Source: Enterobacter quasihormaechei
GTDB lineage: Bacteria > Pseudomonadota > Gammaproteobacteria > Enterobacterales > Enterobacteriaceae
Direction of reading: 5' to 3'
Length of the DNA stretch: 64,000 bases
Assembly: GCF_004331385.1 (NCBI RefSeq)
Contig: NZ_SJON01000001.1
Coordinates: 310,001-374,000, forward strand
The position numbers and the translations under genes are program-made. The notes beneath the pieces were generated by a model. It was not told the DNA's origin and made no database searches. It saw only the letters and a list, made by a program, of their open reading frames with translations. Numbering within the stretch: position 1 is the stretch's first letter; every line of letters starts with the position of its first letter. Positions 29,077-38,459 of this stretch are shown piece after piece.

Positions 29077-31659
29077 TTAGCCAACGACCAGATTCAGCAG
29101 TTTACCCGGTACGTAGATAACTTTACGTACGGTAACGCCCTCAAGGTATTTCGCGACCAGATGTTCCTGGCCTGCGCGCTCGCGAACCTGTTCTTCGGTT
29201 GCGTCGACCGCGACGGTGATTTTACCGCGCACTTTACCGTTAACCTGCACCACAACCAGCGTGGTGTTTTCCACCATAGCGGATTCATCAGCCACTGGCC
29301 ACGGCGCGTTGTCGATATCGCCTTCGCCTTTCAGCTCTTGCCACAGCGTGAAGCTAACGTGCGGTGTGAACGGGTTCAGCATGCGAACGACCGCCAGCAG
29401 CGCTTCACGCATTAACGCGCGATCCTGCTCGCCGTCCTGCGGAGCTTTCGCCAGCTTGTTCATCAGTTCCATAATAGCCGCAATTGCGGTATTGAAGGTC
29501 TGACGACGACCAATATCGTCGGTGACTTTCGCAATGGTTTTATGAACATCACGACGCAGCGCCTGCTGATCTTCAGTCAGTGCAGCTACGTTCAGCGCTG
29601 GCGCATCGCCCTGAGAGGTGTGCTCGTAAACCAGTTTCCAGACGCGTTTCAGGAAGCGGTTGGCCCCTTCAACACCGGATTCCTGCCACTCCAGGGTCAT
29701 GTCTGCCGGAGATGCGAACATCATGAACAGACGCACGGTGTCTGCACCGTAACGCTCAACCATCACCTGCGGGTCGATGCCGTTATTTTTAGACTTGGAC
29801 ATCTTGCTCATGCCGGTATAAACCAGTTCATGACCTTCAGCGTCTTTCGCCTTCACGATACGGCCTTTCTCGTCACGTTCGACAATCGCATCAACGGGAG
29901 AAACCCAGTTACGCTCGCCGTTCGCGCCAACGTAGTAGAACGCATCTGCCAGCACCATCCCCTGACACAGCAGCTGTTTTGCTGGCTCGTTGGAATTGAC
30001 CAGGCCTGCGTCACGCATCAGTTTGTGGAAGAAGCGGAAGTAGAGCAGGTGCATGATGGCGTGTTCAATGCCGCCGATGTAGATGTCTACCGGCAGCCAG
30101 TAGTTTGCCGCGTCGGAATCCAGCATGCCTTCTTTGTACTGCGGGCAGGTGTAGCGCGCGTAGTACCAGGAGGACTCCATGAAGGTGTCGAAGGTGTCGG
30201 TTTCACGCAGCGCTGGCTGACCGTTGACGGTGGTTTTGGCCCACTCAGGATCGGCTTTGATCGGGCTGGTGATACCGTCCATGACCACGTCTTCCGGCAG
30301 GATCACCGGCAGCTGATCTTCCGGGGTTGGCATGACGGTGCCGTCTTCCAGGGTCACCATAGGGATTGGCGCACCCCAGTAACGCTGACGGGAAACGCCC
30401 CAGTCGCGCAGACGGTAGTTCACTTTACGCTCGCCCACGCCCAGCGAGGCCAGTCTGTCGGCGATGGCGTTGAAGCCCTCTTCGAAGCTCAGGCCGCTAA
30501 ACTCACCGGAGTTAAACAGGGTGCCTTTTTCGGTCAGCGCCTGCTCGGAGAGGTCAGGTTCAGAACCGTCAGCCGCCAGGATCACAGGCTTGATGTTCAG
30601 GCCGTATTTGGTAGCAAATTCGTAGTCACGCTGATCGTGGCCCGGCACGGCCATCACTGCGCCCGTACCGTATTCCATCAGCACGAAGTTCGCTGCCCAG
30701 ACCGGGATGGCTTCGCCCGTCAGCGGGTGAATTGCTTTGAAGCCGGTATCAACGCCTTTTTTCTCCATCGTCGCCATGTCGGCTTCGGCCACTTTCGTGT
30801 TGCGGCATTCGTCGATGAAGGTTGCCAGCTCCGGATTGTTTTCCGCTGCTTTTTGTGCCAGCGGGTGACCCGCAGCCACAGCAAGGTAAGTCGCACCCAT
30901 GAAGGTGTCCGGACGGGTGGTGTAGACAGTCAGGGTCTGGTCGTAGTTTTCTACGTTGAAGGTGATTTCAACGCCTTCGGAACGGCCAATCCAGTTGCGC
31001 TGCATGGTTTTAACGGTGTCAGGCCAGTGATCCAGAGTGTCCAGATCGTTCAGCAGCTCGTCAGCGTAGGCGGTGATTTTGATAAACCACTGCGGGATCT
31101 CTTTACGCTCAACTTTGGTGTCGCAGCGCCAGCAGCAGCCGTCGATAACCTGCTCGTTCGCCAGTACGGTCTGGTCATTCGGGCACCAGTTAACGGCGGA
31201 CGTTTTCTTGTAGACCAGGCCTTTTTTATACAGCTCGGTGAAGAACTTCTGCTCCCAGCGATAATATTCTGGAGTACAGGTAGCCAGCTCGCGGCTCCAG
31301 TCGTAGCCAAAGCCCAGCATTTTCAGCTGATTTTTCATGTACGCGATGTTGTCGTACGTCCACGGAGCCGGTGCCGTGTTGTTTTTCACCGCCGCGCCTT
31401 CAGCAGGCAGGCCGAACGCATCCCAGCCGATAGGCTGAAGAACGTTTTTGCCCAGCATACGCTGGTAGCGTGCAATCACATCACCGATGGTGTAGTTACG
31501 CACATGGCCCATGTGTAGTCGACCAGAAGGATAGGGAAGCATCGACAGGCAGTAATACTTCTCTTTGCTCTCGTCTTCGGTTACTTCAAAGGTGCGCTTC
31601 TCGTCCCAGTGTTGCTGGACTTTTGATTCTATCTCTTCCGGGCGGTATTGCTCTTGCAT
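29077..31659 (-). CDS. leuS: Leucyl-tRNA synthetase
   Basis: Class I synthetase of 860 aa, identical in length to E. coli. The HIGH motif is in [11 protein letters not shown] (42-52) and KMSKS is KMSKSKNN. The CP1 editing domain with a Thr-rich motif ([14 protein letters not shown]) lies between them. The zinc-binding ZN-1 insertion with [10 protein letters not shown] is present. ATG 31659 gives [10 protein letters not shown]; an upstream in-frame ATG at 31767 would add 36 non-homologous residues. Confidence 0.99.
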   Translation of the reverse strand: MQEQYRPEEIESKVQQHWDEKRTFEVTEDESKEKYYCLSMLPYPSGRLHMGHVRNYTIGDVIARYQRMLGKNVLQPIGWDAFGLPAEGAAVKNNTAPAPWTYDNIAYMKNQLKMLGFGYDWSRELATCTPEYYRWEQKFFTELYKKGLVYKKTSAVNWCPNDQTVLANEQVIDGCCWRCDTKVERKEIPQWFIKITAYADELLNDLDTLDHWPDTVKTMQRNWIGRSEGVEITFNVENYDQTLTVYTTRPDTFMGATYLAVAAGHPLAQKAAENNPELATFIDECRNTKVAEADMATMEKKGVDTGFKAIHPLTGEAIPVWAANFVLMEYGTGAVMAVPGHDQRDYEFATKYGLNIKPVILAADGSEPDLSEQALTEKGTLFNSGEFSGLSFEEGFNAIADRLASLGVGERKVNYRLRDWGVSRQRYWGAPIPMVTLEDGTVMPTPEDQLPVILPEDVVMDGITSPIKADPEWAKTTVNGQPALRETDTFDTFMESSWYYARYTCPQYKEGMLDSDAANYWLPVDIYIGGIEHAIMHLLYFRFFHKLMRDAGLVNSNEPAKQLLCQGMVLADAFYYVGANGERNWVSPVDAIVERDEKGRIVKAKDAEGHELVYTGMSKMSKSKNNGIDPQVMVERYGADTVRLFMMFASPADMTLEWQESGVEGANRFLKRVWKLVYEHTSQGDAPALNVAALTEDQQALRRDVHKTIAKVTDDIGRRQTFNTAIAAIMELMNKLAKAPQDGEQDRALMREALLAVVRMLNPFTPHVSFTLWQELKGEGDIDNAPWPVADESAMVENTTLVVVQVNGKVRGKITVAVDATEEQVRERAGQEHLVAKYLEGVTVRKVIYVPGKLLNLVVG

Positions 31660-31873
31660 GGCAGCCAGTGGTCCTGTGTTCAATACAGCTACAAATGTAG
31701 CCAATGGATGTGGTAATTCAGATCCGCATAGCATAGCCCAAACGCCCGCGTCAAAACAGCCTTTCACGCAAATGCACTTTGCAGGAATTTACCGGGTCTG
31801 TGCTTCACCTGACAAAGCGGTGACGAAATAAGGTCTATTATTAGAGACAGTTACTTACCCGGGAGGCAAAATG

Positions 31874-32356
31874 ATGAACAAGGTTGCTCAATTTTACCGT
31901 GAACTGATGGCCACACTGACGGAACGGCTGCGTAACGGCGAGCGCGATATCGACGCGCTGGTCGAACAGGCACGCGCACGCGTGACGCAAACGGGTGAGT
32001 TAACGCGAACCGAAGTGGAAGAGGTGACGCGCGCTGTGCGCCGTGACCTGGAAGAGTTTGCGCGAAGCTACGAGGAGAGTCAGGACGAGATCGCCGACAG
32101 CGTTTTTATGCGGGTCATTAAAGAGAGCCTGTGGCAGGAGCTGGCAGATATTACCGATAAAACCCAGCTGGAGTGGCGCGAGGTGTTCCAGGATTTAAAC
32201 CACCACGGTGTCTATCACAGCGGCGAAGTGGTGGGGCTGGGGAATCTGGTGTGTGAGAAGTGCCACCACCATATGGCCGTTTATACGCCGGAGGTGCTGT
32301 CGCTGTGTCCGAAGTGCGGGCACGACCAGTTCCAGCGTCGCCCGTTTGAGCCATAA
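31874..32356 (+). CDS. ybeL: Zinc-ribbon protein YbeL (DUF1451)
   Basis: A 160-aa protein with an N-terminal coiled-coil-like helix (residues about 10-75, rich in Glu and Arg) and a C-terminal zinc ribbon formed by CEKCHHH and CPKCGHD. No function is established. The second of two adjacent ATGs (31874) is chosen: it has the better distance from GGGAGG and gives the E. coli length. It diverges from leuS. It marks the left border of the accessory segment. Confidence 0.9.
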   Translation: MNKVAQFYRELMATLTERLRNGERDIDALVEQARARVTQTGELTRTEVEEVTRAVRRDLEEFARSYEESQDEIADSVFMRVIKESLWQELADITDKTQLEWREVFQDLNHHGVYHSGEVVGLGNLVCEKCHHHMAVYTPEVLSLCPKCGHDQFQRRPFEP

Positions 32357-32372
32357 GTAAAAGCGCAGGTTT

Positions 32373-32420
32373 ATTCCCTCTCCCCGTGGGAGAGGGCCAG
32401 GATGAGGGCATCAGGCCGCA
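32373..32420. repeat. 48-bp intergenic palindromic repeat, copy A
   Basis: Begins ATTCCCTCTCCCCGTGGGAG (CCCTCTCCC-CGT-GGGAGAGGG, 9-bp perfect stem) and ends TGAGGGCATCAGGCCGCA. It matches copy B at 45785-45832 in 45 of 48 positions. It is placed downstream of ybeL. Probably a dispersed REP-like genomic repeat of this lineage. Confidence 0.85.
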
Positions 32421-32422
32421 GA

Positions 32423-32451
32423 ATAGTAAGCCAGCCTCTCCGCCAGCAAAT
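32423..32451. repeat. Direct repeat of the rihA 3' end, left copy
   Basis: 29 bp identical to 34209-34237. Read on the minus strand it encodes LLAERLAYY, the C-terminus of RihA, and the similarity continues in degraded form to about 32480 (frame reads [19 protein letters not shown], then stop). It is a relic of a second rihA end on the far side of the inserted genes. Confidence 0.85.
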
Positions 32452-32483
32452 ACCCAAACGTTTCCGAAAGATTTCCACCCTCT

Positions 32484-32963
32484 TTAGGCTGTGACCCTTT
32501 CATTCCACGAGTCTTTGTACATTATGTTTCCTTCAGTGTACTTCCATTCAATAGACTCGTAGCGAATTTCAACTTCTTCCATATGTTTACTTGCAATACC
32601 TACTGGAAATAGAACGGGGGAGATTTGAGTTATCTTTACATTTTCCAGCTTTATATTGAAATATTCCAGCTCTATTCCTGCGTCATTAATTTTATACATT
32701 TTTATCAAAGCTTCTTTCAGTATTCTTCCTTCGCATACGGCTCTGAATAGATAGGGTGTGAGCCGGTCAATCTCTTTTTCAAATCTAATCGGTACATGAA
32801 GACGTGTTCCAGTCAGTTTCCCTGTGTTATGATCTGTCGGAATCCATACCGAATGATTAAAGGACTTAAGTTCAGTGGAACCCAATCGTGATGGCATTAA
32901 ACATTCCCCTATCAAAGGCGAGCCATTGTCATCGATGAGCCAAATATGTGCTGGGATAGTCAT
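32484..32963 (-). CDS. hcp: Hcp-family type VI secretion tube/effector-carrier protein (orphan)
   Basis: A 159-aa protein of the Hcp1 family. Recognisable stretches are FNHSVWIPTDHNTGKLTGTR, LHVPIRFEKEIDRLTPYLF, and FNIKLENVKITQISP; the C-terminal YESIEWKYTEGNIMYKDSW is the last strand region. Length fits one Hcp domain (about 155-172 aa), with no toxin extension. Hcp hexamers form the T6SS tube and can carry small effectors in the lumen. It is the last gene of a three-gene AT-rich operon, one base after the 78-aa gene. No other T6SS structural gene is in the window, so it must rely on a cluster elsewhere. Confidence 0.85.
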   Translation of the reverse strand: MTIPAHIWLIDDNGSPLIGECLMPSRLGSTELKSFNHSVWIPTDHNTGKLTGTRLHVPIRFEKEIDRLTPYLFRAVCEGRILKEALIKMYKINDAGIELEYFNIKLENVKITQISPVLFPVGIASKHMEEVEIRYESIEWKYTEGNIMYKDSWNERVTA

Positions 32964-32964
32964 T

Positions 32965-33201
32965 TTATTCTTTTCCTTTGTAATAAAATATTAGTGTAAA
33001 TGTTAGTGTCACTATCAAGGCGATAATTCCAAATGCAATTTTATTGTTATCGACAAAAACAGAAACCAAAATGGAGATTATGGCTATAAGGAAAAGTATT
33101 CCACAGCCTATAATATTGTTGATGCAATCATCTTTGATACTATTAAAAAAACGCCTGATACATCTTCTTAATAGATTATTCATCAAATTAAGCATTTTCA
33201 C
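32965..33201 (-). CDS. Small membrane protein, possible T6SS immunity protein
   Basis: A 78-aa protein with two hydrophobic segments, about residues 29-50 (NIIGCGILFLIAIISILVSV) and 55-73, a basic N-terminus (LLRRCIRRFF), and a short KGKE tail. No homologue recognised. The GTG at 33201 overlaps the upstream TGA (GTGA); ATG 33195 is an alternative. Coupling to the 266-aa gene and its membrane nature suggest an inner-membrane immunity protein against a membrane-acting toxin. This is inferred from context. Confidence 0.7.
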   Translation of the reverse strand: MKMLNLMNNLLRRCIRRFFNSIKDDCINNIIGCGILFLIAIISILVSVFVDNNKIAFGIIALIVTLTFTLIFYYKGKE

Positions 33202-33998
33202 ATCATTCTCTTAAGTGCTCTGACAATTTCTTCATCAGATGCTGTGCTAATATTTAGATAGCCAGACTTCATGATCATGGGTTCGATCAAGAAATACATC
33301 ATTTCTAACCCCTCTCTATATAAGGCGTTATAAAATATTGGGCAGAAATTTTTTAGATTATCTGCACTATCAGCAGCACGTTGTACAATCCCATAAATAT
33401 TCAGTCCTCCTATGACCCACCCAACTCTGCTTCCTATTTTTTTCATTAATGCATTCTGAACAGCAACATTCATTTTGTTTCCGTAGCATATATATGATGT
33501 TATAGAATAAATCAAACCATTTTTCGAAATGTATTTAATGGAATAGTTTTTGGCGAATGGTGTTAACTTTTCAAGGATTGTTTTCTTTTCCACTTCGCTT
33601 TTATTTTTTAAGAGGGTTTCTATATATATATTCAACATTCGAAATATAACGTTTCTATGTTTGACTAGTTCATATAGAGCACAAATAAATCTGACATCTT
33701 CAGAACCAAGTTTTTTACAAACATCTTGATAATTGTCTGTAAGACAGGATGTATAATAAAGTAAGCGTGTTGTGGCATCACCAAGACCATTTACATAATC
33801 TTGTACACCTTCTTTAACGCCCATTAACGCTTTGTCTAACCGCACAGCTAGCTCTTTGTCAGTTCCAATTTGCTTAATAATTTCTTCGCTGTAATACATA
33901 ACGTGCTCCCTTGCTATGTTCATTCGATCATCGAACATATTCTTGCGAAGCAAAGTGATGATTATCTCACTTTTGAAAGTATCCATAAAAGAATTCAT
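33198..33998 (-). CDS. Unknown 266-aa protein, candidate T6SS effector
   Basis: No family recognised with confidence. The protein is mostly alpha-helical with scattered hydrophobic stretches. Residues 186-204 (KKIGSRVGWVIGGLNIYGI) form a glycine-rich, zipper-like amphipathic segment, followed by a second hydrophobic stretch at 230-244. No signal peptide and no enzymatic motif were seen. First gene of an operon with a two-helix membrane protein and an Hcp: the layout of an Hcp-delivered effector with its immunity gene. The pore-forming Ssp6 family is a possible comparison from memory, untested. Codons are strongly AT-biased (ATA, AGA, TTA), unlike the neighbours. Weak ribosome-binding site. 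Confidence 0.7.
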   Translation of the reverse strand: MNSFMDTFKSEIIITLLRKNMFDDRMNIAREHVMYYSEEIIKQIGTDKELAVRLDKALMGVKEGVQDYVNGLGDATTRLLYYTSCLTDNYQDVCKKLGSEDVRFICALYELVKHRNVIFRMLNIYIETLLKNKSEVEKKTILEKLTPFAKNYSIKYISKNGLIYSITSYICYGNKMNVAVQNALMKKIGSRVGWVIGGLNIYGIVQRAADSADNLKNFCPIFYNALYREGLEMMYFLIEPMIMKSGYLNISTASDEEIVRALKRMM

Positions 33999-34132
33999 TA
34001 TTTTTATTTGAGGAGTGAATCAGTAGCAAGTAATAATAATTATGAAAAATGAATGGGGCTCATGGTTTAAATATTATCAAATAGAAGCGTTATGTTTTTC
34101 CTTGCCTGTTTTATTTAATAAAGTTTTGGTAT

Positions 34133-34166
34133 GAGGGAGACATGATAAGGGCATTAGGCAGCAGAA
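34133..34166. repeat. Degraded copy of the intergenic repeat next to rihA
   Basis: GAGGGAGACATGATAAGGGC followed by ATTAGGCAGCAGAA resembles the right half of copy A (GAGAGGGCCAGGATGAGGGC then ATCAGGCCGCAGAA). Its palindromic arm is lost. Together with the rihA-end repeat it shows that a repeat-plus-rihA-end module flanks the accessory genes on both sides. Confidence 0.55.
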
Positions 34167-34202
34167 CCGCCTAAAATGCCCAATGGTGTACTGTTTTTCG
34201 GA

Positions 34203-35138
34203 CTACATATAGTAAGCCAGCCTCTCCGCCAGCAAATCCACAAACGCTTCCCGATCAATATCCACCATTAACGTCGTATTCGGTTTGTTTCCCGTCAATG
34301 AGTAATAGTCCACCACCGTCATTCCCTGGGTATATTTCCCCTGTGTCTCCACGCCAACCCAGCGCTCCACCGTGGTAAACATCTCCGGCTTCAGCAGCCA
34401 GGCGATGGTGCACGGGTCGTGCAGCGGCGCGCCGTGGAAGCCCCACTTCTCAGCTTTGTGATACTCCATAAAGAAGTCGAGCAGCTCGGCCACGGTCGTT
34501 GCAACCGGGTTGCCCACGGCGCGGAAGCGTTCAATATCGTCTGCCATAATCTGCGCCCGATGCGTCACGTCCAGCCCCGCCATCACAATCGGCAGGCCCG
34601 ACTGGAAGACGATCTCCGCCGCTTCCGGGTCAACAAAGATGTTGAATTCGGCCGCAGGCGTCCAGTTTCCCAGCCCCATTGACCCGCCCATGATAACGAT
34701 ACGGGCGATGTTGCTGTGCAGTTCAGGATGGCTGTTCAGCAGAAGCGCAACGTTGGTCTGCGGGCCGGTAGCCACCAGCGTCACGGGCTCTGCGCTTTCA
34801 CGCAGTATCTTCGCCATTAGCTCGACGGCAGTGCAGTCTTGCGGTGCGAAACCTGGCTCCGGCAGTGCCGGGCCATCCAGCCCGCTTTCACCGTGAACGT
34901 TGTCCGCAATGATCAGTTCGCGCATCAGCGGCTTAACGGCGCCGCCTGCGACGGGAATATCGGTGCGTTTCAACAGCGTCAGCATGCGCAACACGTTTCG
35001 CAAGGTTTTATCCGGCGTCTGGTTCCCGGCGGAGGAGGTGATAGCTTTGACGTCCAGTTCAGGGGAGGCAAGCGCGAGGACGAGCGCGATCGCGTCATCA
35101 TGACCCGGGTCGCAGTCGAGAATTATAGGGTGTGCCAT
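34203..35138 (-). CDS. rihA: Pyrimidine-specific ribonucleoside hydrolase RihA
   Basis: A 311-aa nucleoside hydrolase that splits cytidine and uridine to base and ribose. The N-terminal [11 protein letters not shown] is the calcium/ribose-binding signature; [17 protein letters not shown] and [10 protein letters not shown] are further active-site parts. ATG 35138 gives [10 protein letters not shown] and the E. coli length; the in-frame ATG 35159 is rejected. The 3' end includes the 29-bp sequence repeated at 32423. Confidence 0.96.
   Translation of the reverse strand: MAHPIILDCDPGHDDAIALVLALASPELDVKAITSSAGNQTPDKTLRNVLRMLTLLKRTDIPVAGGAVKPLMRELIIADNVHGESGLDGPALPEPGFAPQDCTAVELMAKILRESAEPVTLVATGPQTNVALLLNSHPELHSNIARIVIMGGSMGLGNWTPAAEFNIFVDPEAAEIVFQSGLPIVMAGLDVTHRAQIMADDIERFRAVGNPVATTVAELLDFFMEYHKAEKWGFHGAPLHDPCTIAWLLKPEMFTTVERWVGVETQGKYTQGMTVVDYYSLTGNKPNTTLMVDIDREAFVDLLAERLAYYM
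34209..34237. repeat. Direct repeat of the rihA 3' end, right (in-gene) copy
   Basis: Coding sequence for LLAERLAYY at the intact RihA C-terminus; identical over 29 bp to 32423-32451. The pair encloses about 1.76 kb with the three accessory genes. Confidence 0.85.
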
Positions 35139-35224
35139 AGCGTTCTCCATTCTTAGCATTATTTTGTGACAAGGTTAACGCTGCGATGTGACGCCGAATA
35201 GAAAAAGAGATCTAAAGCGTGAAG

Positions 35225-35252
35225 CAGTGCGCAATCCGCAGATTGCGCACTG
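35225..35252. other. Perfect 12-bp stem-loop after gltL
   Basis: CAGTGCGCAATC-CGCA-GATTGCGCACTG, only 6 bp beyond the gltL stop codon. There is no adjacent U tract on the minus strand, so it may act as an mRNA-stabilising 3' structure or a Rho-assisted end of the glt transcript. Confidence 0.6.
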
Positions 35253-35258
35253 AAAAGA

Positions 35259-35984
35259 TTAATGCAGGATTTTAGCGAGGAAGTCTTTAGCGCGTTCGGA
35301 TTTCGGATTCGCGAAGAACTCTTCTTTCGGCGAGTCTTCAACAATTTTCCCTTCATCCATGAAGATCACGCGGTTGGCCACTTTACGGGCGAAGCCCATT
35401 TCGTGCGTCACCACCATCATGGTCATCCCTTCGTGCGCCAGCTCCACCATCACGTCCAGCACTTCGTTGATCATCTCCGGATCGAGTGCAGAAGTCGGTT
35501 CATCGAACAGCATCGCCACCGGATCCATACACAGCGCCCGCGCGATTGCCACGCGCTGCTGCTGGCCGCCCGAAAGCTGTGCCGGAAACTTATCCGCATG
35601 CGCAGAGAGCCCGACGCGTTCCAGTAACTTCAGCCCCTTTTCGCGCGCCGCTTTTTTATCGCGCTTCAGCACTTTCACCTGCGCAAGCGTCAGGTTTTCA
35701 ATGATCGACAGGTGCGGGAACAGCTCAAAATGCTGGAACACCATGCCCACGTGGGAGCGAAGCTGGGCAAGGTTGGTTTTACGGTCGTTCACTTTGGTGC
35801 CGTTAACGACAATCTCGCCCTGCTGGACAGGTTCCAGACCATTAACGGTTTTGATAAGCGTAGACTTACCGGAACCGGACGGGCCGCAGACCACCACCAC
35901 ATCGCCTTTTTTCACTTCTGTTGAGCAGTCGGTCAGCACCTGAAAGTGCCCATACCATTTAGAAACATTTTTCAGGGAAATCAT
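35259..35984 (-). CDS. gltL: Glutamate/aspartate ABC transporter ATP-binding subunit
   Basis: A 241-aa ABC ATPase. Walker A is [11 protein letters not shown], the signature is [15 protein letters not shown], Walker B is [13 protein letters not shown], and the switch His is in VVTHEMGFA. It energises import by GltJK. Its ATG overlaps the gltK stop by one base. Last gene of gltIJKL. Confidence 0.97.
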   Translation of the reverse strand: MISLKNVSKWYGHFQVLTDCSTEVKKGDVVVVCGPSGSGKSTLIKTVNGLEPVQQGEIVVNGTKVNDRKTNLAQLRSHVGMVFQHFELFPHLSIIENLTLAQVKVLKRDKKAAREKGLKLLERVGLSAHADKFPAQLSGGQQQRVAIARALCMDPVAMLFDEPTSALDPEMINEVLDVMVELAHEGMTMMVVTHEMGFARKVANRVIFMDEGKIVEDSPKEEFFANPKSERAKDFLAKILH

Positions 35985-36658
35985 TATACGGTCCTTTTCT
36001 TCAGCCAGCTGACCAACAGCGATGCGCTTAAACTAATCACAAAATAGACCCCGCCCGCGAAGAGGATCATCTCAACCTGCGTTCCGTCACGTTCGCCAAT
36101 GGTGGAGGCGGTACGGAAGAAGTCTGCCAGGCTCAGCACGTAGACCAGGGAGGTATCCTGGAACAGGACGATGCCTTGCGTCAGCAGCAGCGGAACCATG
36201 GCGCGAAACGCCTGCGGCAGAATAATCAGCTTCATGGACTGCCAGTGTGTCATACCGAGCGCCAGCGCAGCGCTGGACTGCCCGCGCGAGATACTCTGAA
36301 TACCGGCGCGGATGATCTCGGAGTAGTAGGCGGCTTCAAACATGGAAAACGCCACCATGGCAGAGATCAGGCGGATATCGGTTTTCGGCGACAGTCCCAG
36401 CACGTTCTGTAAGAAGCCGGGAACAATCAGGTAAAACCACAGCAGCACCATGACCAGCGGGATGGAGCGGAACACGTTAACGTATGCCGTGGCGAACCAG
36501 GCGAGCGGTTTAAAGCTCGACAGGCGCATCACCGCCAGCAGGGTGCCCCAGACAATACCGACAATAATGGCGATAACGGTGATCTTTAAGGTAATTGCCA
36601 GTCCATCCAGCAGATAGGGCATGGAGGGAACAATGGAACTCCAGTCAAATTCGTACAT
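35984..36658 (-). CDS. gltK: Glutamate/aspartate ABC transporter permease GltK
   Basis: A 224-aa inner-membrane permease of the polar-amino-acid family with about five hydrophobic segments. The EAA loop that docks the ATPase is in [21 protein letters not shown]. It pairs with GltJ; one-base overlaps with gltJ and gltL show translational coupling. Confidence 0.97.
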   Translation of the reverse strand: MYEFDWSSIVPSMPYLLDGLAITLKITVIAIIVGIVWGTLLAVMRLSSFKPLAWFATAYVNVFRSIPLVMVLLWFYLIVPGFLQNVLGLSPKTDIRLISAMVAFSMFEAAYYSEIIRAGIQSISRGQSSAALALGMTHWQSMKLIILPQAFRAMVPLLLTQGIVLFQDTSLVYVLSLADFFRTASTIGERDGTQVEMILFAGGVYFVISLSASLLVSWLKKRTV

Positions 36659-37398
36659 TATTTGCCCCCCAGATTGCCCGGCAGGCGTACTTTGCGTTCA
36701 ACCAGGTTCATCACCAGCATGATGAAAGCGTTAATCAGAACATACGCGAGCGTGATCGCCGTGAAGGACTCCCACGCGTGAGCGGAGTAATCCAGCAGCT
36801 TACCCGCCTGCGCCGCCATATCGACCAGGCCAATGGTTGAGGCGATGGCCGAGTTTTTCACCAGGTTCATCATTTCGGAGGTCATTGGCGGAACGATGAC
36901 GCGGTAAGCGTTAGGCAACAGGACGTAACGGTAGGCCTGTGGCAGGGTCAGGCCCATCGCCAGTGCCGCATTCTTTTGCCCGCGCGGCAGTGACTGTATG
37001 GCGGCACGCACCTGCTCGCAGACGCGCGCAGCGGTGAACAGCCCCAGACACAGCATGGAAGAGACAAAGAACTGGACGTTAGGATCCAGTTCTGCCTTGA
37101 ACCACATGCCGAGATCTTCCGGCAGCAGTTCCGGGATCACCAGATACCAGGTAAAGAACTGCACGATCAGCGGAACGTTACGGAACAGTTCCACATAGAG
37201 CGTGCCAATTGAAGAGAGAAAACGGTTAGGGACGGTACGCAGAATACCGAACAGCGAACCGACAAGAAACGCGATAATCCACGCCGTTATCGATAGCGCA
37301 ACGGTAACCTGAAAGCCGCTCCACAGCCAGCCGAGATAGGTGGTGTTGCCGAACGGGGCTTGTTGCAGAAAGATGCCCCAGTTCCAGTCAATTGACAT
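36658..37398 (-). CDS. gltJ: Glutamate/aspartate ABC transporter permease GltJ
   Basis: A 246-aa permease partner of GltK, with the EAA loop [24 protein letters not shown] 37398 ([13 protein letters not shown]) is the family start and is preceded by CTGGAG directly after the SroC terminator. An in-frame ATG farther upstream (37485) lies inside SroC and is rejected. Reduced expression of gltJKL relative to gltI is expected because of that terminator. Confidence 0.97.
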   Translation of the reverse strand: MSIDWNWGIFLQQAPFGNTTYLGWLWSGFQVTVALSITAWIIAFLVGSLFGILRTVPNRFLSSIGTLYVELFRNVPLIVQFFTWYLVIPELLPEDLGMWFKAELDPNVQFFVSSMLCLGLFTAARVCEQVRAAIQSLPRGQKNAALAMGLTLPQAYRYVLLPNAYRVIVPPMTSEMMNLVKNSAIASTIGLVDMAAQAGKLLDYSAHAWESFTAITLAYVLINAFIMLVMNLVERKVRLPGNLGGK

Positions 37399-37410
37399 AG
37401 TAAACTCCAG

Positions 37411-37437
37411 AAAAAAGAGGGTAGCAGCGCTACCCTC
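37411..37437 (-). terminator. Terminator between gltI and gltJ (3' end of SroC)
   Basis: GAGGGTAGC / GCTACCCTC, 9-bp perfect stem with a 3-nt loop; on the minus strand followed by TTTTTT. It partially terminates the gltIJKL transcript. Confidence 0.9.
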
Positions 37438-37562
37438 GAAGATTGGTGAGAAGCTCAATTTTTGCGCTGAGTGGGGAACGACCACTCAACGTATAGTCTG
37501 TCCATGCTTCCCGACAATCGAGAGGGCAGGAGATCCCGCCCCTGTCGTTCTAATTAGTTAAG
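37411..37562 (-). ncRNA. sroC: SroC small RNA (sponge of GcvB)
   Basis: The gltI-gltJ gap has the position, length (about 150 nt) and terminal hairpin of SroC. In Salmonella and E. coli, SroC is released by RNase E processing of the gltIJKL mRNA and binds GcvB, relieving GcvB repression of amino-acid transporters, including gltI itself. The 3' end at the U run is clear; the 5' end near the gltI stop codon is set by analogy. Identification is by synteny and structure, not by alignment. Confidence 0.75.
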
Positions 37563-38459
37563 AGCTTTGTCGTTTGGTGATTTGAACAGCGCTTTCATGT
37601 CGTCAGACAGTTCAAAGTTCATGTTCAGGTTTTTTGGTGGAATAGGGTTTTTGAACCACTTGTCGAACCATTTTGCCGCTTCGCCAGAGGTTTGCGCCTG
37701 AGCGATGGTGTCATCGATCAGCTTTTTGAAGTCTTCATCGCCTTTACGCAGCATACAGCCGTAAGCTTCTTTCGACTGCGCGGTTCCGACGATTTCCCAG
37801 TTGTCTGGTTTCTTCGCCTTCGCGCGTTCGCCCGCCAGCAGGGCGTCATCCATCATAAAGGCGACAGCACGACCGCTTTCCAGGGTACGGAAGGAGTCGC
37901 CGTGGTCTTTCGCGCTGATGATGCGCATGTCCATTTTCTTCTCGTCGTTCAGCTTGTGCAGCAGGACTTCGGATGTGGTACCGGAAGTCACGACAACCGC
38001 TTTGCCTTTCAGGTCAGCAAAGTCTTTGATATCGCCGCCTTTTTTCGTCAGCAGGCGAGTGCCCACAACGAAGATGGTATCGGAGAAAGCGGCCTGTTTC
38101 TGACGTTCAAGGTTGTTGGTGGTCGAGCCACACTCAAAATCAAACGTGCCGTTTTGCAGCAGAGGGATACGGTTCTGTGAAGTGATGGGGATCAGCTTCA
38201 CTTGCAGGTCAGGTTTGTTCAGCTTTTTCTTCACGGCTTCAACGATGGCGTTGGAGTAATCCTGTGAATAGCCCACGACTTTTTGCGTGTTGTCGTAGTA
38301 AGAGAACGGGACAGAAGATTCACGGTGGCCGACCACGATCACGCCGTTTTTGGCAATCTTGTCGAGAGTGCTTCCTGCTGCCGGAGCGTCTTCAGCGTGG
38401 ACGATGCCCGCAGACATTCCCATAACCAGCATTGCTGTGGCCAGTTTACGTAATTGCAT
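37554..38459 (-). CDS. gltI: Glutamate/aspartate periplasmic binding protein
   Basis: A 301-aa solute-binding protein that delivers Glu and Asp to GltJKL. The signal peptide is residues 1-22 (LATAMLVMGMSAGIVHA, cleavage before EDAP). The binding-domain motif GVIVVGHRESSVPFSYYD follows. ATG 38459 is preceded by AAAGGAG. In relatives its mRNA is repressed by GcvB. Confidence 0.97.
   Translation of the reverse strand: MQLRKLATAMLVMGMSAGIVHAEDAPAAGSTLDKIAKNGVIVVGHRESSVPFSYYDNTQKVVGYSQDYSNAIVEAVKKKLNKPDLQVKLIPITSQNRIPLLQNGTFDFECGSTTNNLERQKQAAFSDTIFVVGTRLLTKKGGDIKDFADLKGKAVVVTSGTTSEVLLHKLNDEKKMDMRIISAKDHGDSFRTLESGRAVAFMMDDALLAGERAKAKKPDNWEIVGTAQSKEAYGCMLRKGDEDFKKLIDDTIAQAQTSGEAAKWFDKWFKNPIPPKNLNMNFELSDDMKALFKSPNDKALN

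Noticed and set aside
29542-31518. 658-codon plus-strand open frame antisense to leuS
   Set aside because: It lies wholly inside leuS on the other strand, has no family features, and follows from the strong codon bias of a highly expressed G+C-rich gene.
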